From Gallionellaceae bacterium (GTDB lineage: Bacteria > Pseudomonadota > Gammaproteobacteria > Burkholderiales > Gallionellaceae), in the NCBI GenBank assembly GCA_030646595.1, contig JAUSKS010000306.1:1-5813 (forward strand): a stretch of 5,813 bases of DNA, written 5' to 3'. The translations under genes were made by a program, and so were the position numbers. Numbering within the stretch: position 1 is the stretch's first letter; every line of letters begins with the position of its first letter. Positions 4,035-5,813 of this stretch are shown in pieces. The notes under the pieces were generated by a model. It did not search any database. It saw nothing but the letters and a program-made list of their open reading frames with translations, and was not told where the DNA came from.

Positions 4035-5813
4035 ATGTCCCAGCCTACTTTTATACATCTGCGTCTGCATAGTGAATATTCCATTGCCGATGGCATTGTG
4101 CGCATTCCCGAAGCAGTTGCTGCGGCCAGGCAAGATGGCATGCCTGCCTTGGCGCTCACCGATCTTAGCAACGTATTCGGCCTGATCAAGTTTTATCAGG
4201 CTGCGCGCGCGGCGGGCATTAAACCGATCATCGGCTGCGATGTATTCATCAGCAACCCCGTCGAGCGCGATAAACCTTTTCGTTTGCTGCTGCTGTGCCA
4301 GTCGCAGGCGGGTTATCTGCGCTTGTGTTCTTTGTTGACGCGTGCCTATCTGGAAAACCAGTATCGCGGTCGTCCCGAAATTCAAAAACATTGGCTGCGC
4401 GATGGCACCGATGGTCTGCTGGCCTTATCGGGCGCGCATCTGGGCGAAGCAGGGATGGCGGTGCTGAATGGTAATTCAGCCTCAGCGCGGCAAATAGCGC
4501 TGGAATGGGCGGGCTTGTTTCCCGGACGTTATTATCTGGAAGTGCAACGCACCGGTGCTGCGCGTGAGGCGGCGCATGTACGCGAGACTATTAAGCTGGC
4601 AGCGGAGTTGGTGCTGCCGCTAGTGGCCACCCATCCGGTGCAGTTTCTCAGTCAGGATGACTACAAGGCGCATGAAGCGCGCGTGTGCATTGCCGAAGGC
4701 TATGTACTGAATGATAAACGTAGAGTGCGGCAGTTTACCGAGCAGCAATATTTCAAGACGCAAGCCGAAATGGCAGCGCTGTTTGCTGACTTGCCGGAAG
4801 CACTGGCCAACAGTGTGGAAATCGCCAAGCGCTGCAATCTCTCCCTGCAGCTGGGCAAGCCCCATCTTCCCGATTTCCCAACGCCTCATGGCGAGAGTCT
4901 GGACGATTTTCTGCGCACGGAAGCCGAGCGTGGTTTGCAATTGCGCATGATGAAATTATTTTCCGATGCGACGGTGCGCGCCTCTAACATGCAGGAATAC
5001 AGCGAGCGCCTGGCGTTCGAGACCGAGACCATTATCAAGATGGGTTTCTCTGGTTATTTTTTGATCGTGGCTGATTTTATTTTGTGGGCCAAAAATAATG
5101 GTGTGCCAGTCGGCCCCGGGCGCGGCTCCGGTGCGGGTTCGTTGGTTGCCTACAGCATGGGCATTACTGATCTGGATCCCTTGCGCTATGCCTTGCTGTT
5201 TGAACGCTTCCTCAACCCTGAGCGCGTTTCCATGCCCGACTTCGACGTAGATTTTTGTCAGGACGGGCGCGAGCGGGTAATCGAATATGTGAAGCAAAAA
5301 TACGGCGCGGCCAGCGTGGCGCAGATTGCCACCTTTGGCACAATGGCTTCCAAGGCAGTCATCCGCGATGTCGGGCGTGTGCTGGATTTTCCCTATGGTC
5401 TGTGCGACCGCTTGTCCAAGCTGGTGCCGGTAGAAGGCGTAAAACCGGTATCGCTCAAAAAAGCGCGCGAACTGGAACCGGAATTTAATGCCATCGTCAG
5501 CAGCGAAGAAGGCGTGGAAGAGTTGCTGGAATTAGGTGGACGACTGGAAGACCTGACCCGCAATGTCGGCATGCATGCGGGCGGGGTATTGATTGCACCG
5601 GGCAAGCTGACTGATTTTTGCCCCTTATATTGTGCCGAAGGCAGCGACAATGCGGTCAGTCAACTCGACAAAGACGACGTAGAAAAAATCGGCCTGGTGA
5701 AATTCGACTTTCTGGGTTTACGTACGCTGACGATTATTGATTGGGCGGTGAAATATATTAGAGGATCGAGGAGCGAGGAGCGAGGAGCGAGTGAAAAGCA
5801 AAGCGCGGGTTTA
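4035..5813 (+). CDS. dnaE: DNA polymerase III alpha subunit, 3'-truncated by window edge
   Basis: The frame is open for 593 codons to the last base, about half of a usual DnaE (about 1150-1160 residues). DnaE is the replicative polymerase that copies both strands within the holoenzyme. The start matches E. coli: MSQPTFIHLRLHSEYS aligns with no gap. The PHP domain fills about 1-270. Its first motif reads HLRLHS rather than the metal-binding HLHxH, as in E. coli, so this domain is probably not an active nuclease and proofreading would rely on a separate DnaQ. The palm contains VGPGRGSGAGSLVAY (359-373), PDFDVDF (401-407, catalytic D402 and D404) and KFDFLGLRTL (556-565, third catalytic D558). 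All catalytic aspartates are therefore present. NVGMHAGGVLIAP (around 512-524) is another family block. From residue 576 family similarity stops and a repeat-encoded segment begins. No Shine-Dalgarno is visible before the ATG. Whether the gene resumes normally to the right cannot be seen. Confidence 0.97.
   Translation, partial: MSQPTFIHLRLHSEYSIADGIVRIPEAVAAARQDGMPALALTDLSNVFGLIKFYQAARAAGIKPIIGCDVFISNPVERDKPFRLLLLCQSQAGYLRLCSLLTRAYLENQYRGRPEIQKHWLRDGTDGLLALSGAHLGEAGMAVLNGNSASARQIALEWAGLFPGRYYLEVQRTGAAREAAHVRETIKLAAELVLPLVATHPVQFLSQDDYKAHEARVCIAEGYVLNDKRRVRQFTEQQYFKTQAEMAALFADLPEALANSVEIAKRCNLSLQLGKPHLPDFPTPHGESLDDFLRTEAERGLQLRMMKLFSDATVRASNMQEYSERLAFETETIIKMGFSGYFLIVADFILWAKNNGVPVGPGRGSGAGSLVAYSMGITDLDPLRYALLFERFLNPERVSMPDFDVDFCQDGRERVIEYVKQKYGAASVAQIATFGTMASKAVIRDVGRVLDFPYGLCDRLSKLVPVEGVKPVSLKKARELEPEFNAIVSSEEGVEELLELGGRLEDLTRNVGMHAGGVLIAPGKLTDFCPLYCAEGSDNAVSQLDKDDVEKIGLVKFDFLGLRTLTIIDWAVKYIRGSRSEERGASEKQSAGL
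5761..5791 (+). repeat. 7-bp tandem repeat inside the dnaE reading frame
   Basis: Four heptamers run without interruption: GAGGATC at 5761-5767, then GAGGAGC at 5768-5774, 5775-5781 and 5782-5788, followed by a partial GAG. They are read in the dnaE frame as RGSRSEERGAS (about 576-586). Related Gag/Gcg-rich sequence may continue to the window end, but periodicity is lost after 5791. The unit contains no stop codon in any of the six frames. Confidence 0.85.

Noticed and set aside
3960..4391. 143-codon - strand open frame across the dnaE start
   Set aside because: It lies opposite strongly conserved dnaE codons and covers the divergent promoter region; it is a shadow of a GC-skewed coding strand.
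4956..5297. - strand open frame of 113 codons inside dnaE
   Set aside because: It is antisense to the polymerase palm-encoding sequence, whose protein motifs explain the base pattern; it shows no domain or start signal.
1..5813. A novel defence, mobile or biosynthetic system spanning the window
   Set aside because: Five of the six genes belong to recognised core families, the sixth is a small TPR protein, and no integrase, transposase, toxin-antitoxin or nuclease gene is present.

Overview
This window reads as ordinary chromosome from a betaproteobacterium. The RlpA linker and double-psi barrel, the PolC-type motifs of DnaE and the PhoU/RpiA sequences all look betaproteobacterial, and base composition by eye is moderate (about 50-55% GC). 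A Nitrosomonadales-like lineage is my guess only. There is no phage, plasmid, tRNA, rRNA or CRISPR signal.

Layout, left to right: (1) the 3' part of rlpA on the + strand, a septal-ring peptidoglycan hydrolase with a C-terminal SPOR domain; (2) a convergent gap holding an octamer-based inverted repeat at 833-931; (3) phoU on the - strand; (4) a gap with an imperfect palindrome of heptamers at 1729-1796, whose right edge supplies the stop codon of rpiA; (5) a tightly packed - strand operon, transcribed right to left as a CcsA-family cytochrome c assembly protein, a periplasmic TPR protein and rpiA, with a 1-nt gap and then a 4-nt ATGA overlap; (6) a short divergent promoter region at 3889-4034; (7) the first 593 codons of dnaE on the + strand, running off the right edge.

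The genes are mostly housekeeping: cell-wall remodelling (RlpA), phosphate signalling (PhoU), pentose phosphate metabolism (RpiA), cytochrome maturation (CcsA-like, perhaps helped by the TPR protein) and chromosome replication (DnaE). The only plausible functional pairing inside an operon is the CcsA-like protein with the exported TPR protein.

The points worth a second look concern small repeats and one motif. A 7-bp tandem repeat runs in frame inside dnaE just after the third catalytic aspartate. A related-looking heptamer palindrome terminates rpiA. The CcsA-like protein has Met where the tryptophan-rich (WWD) haem motif normally has Asp. I found no convincing undescribed multi-gene system.
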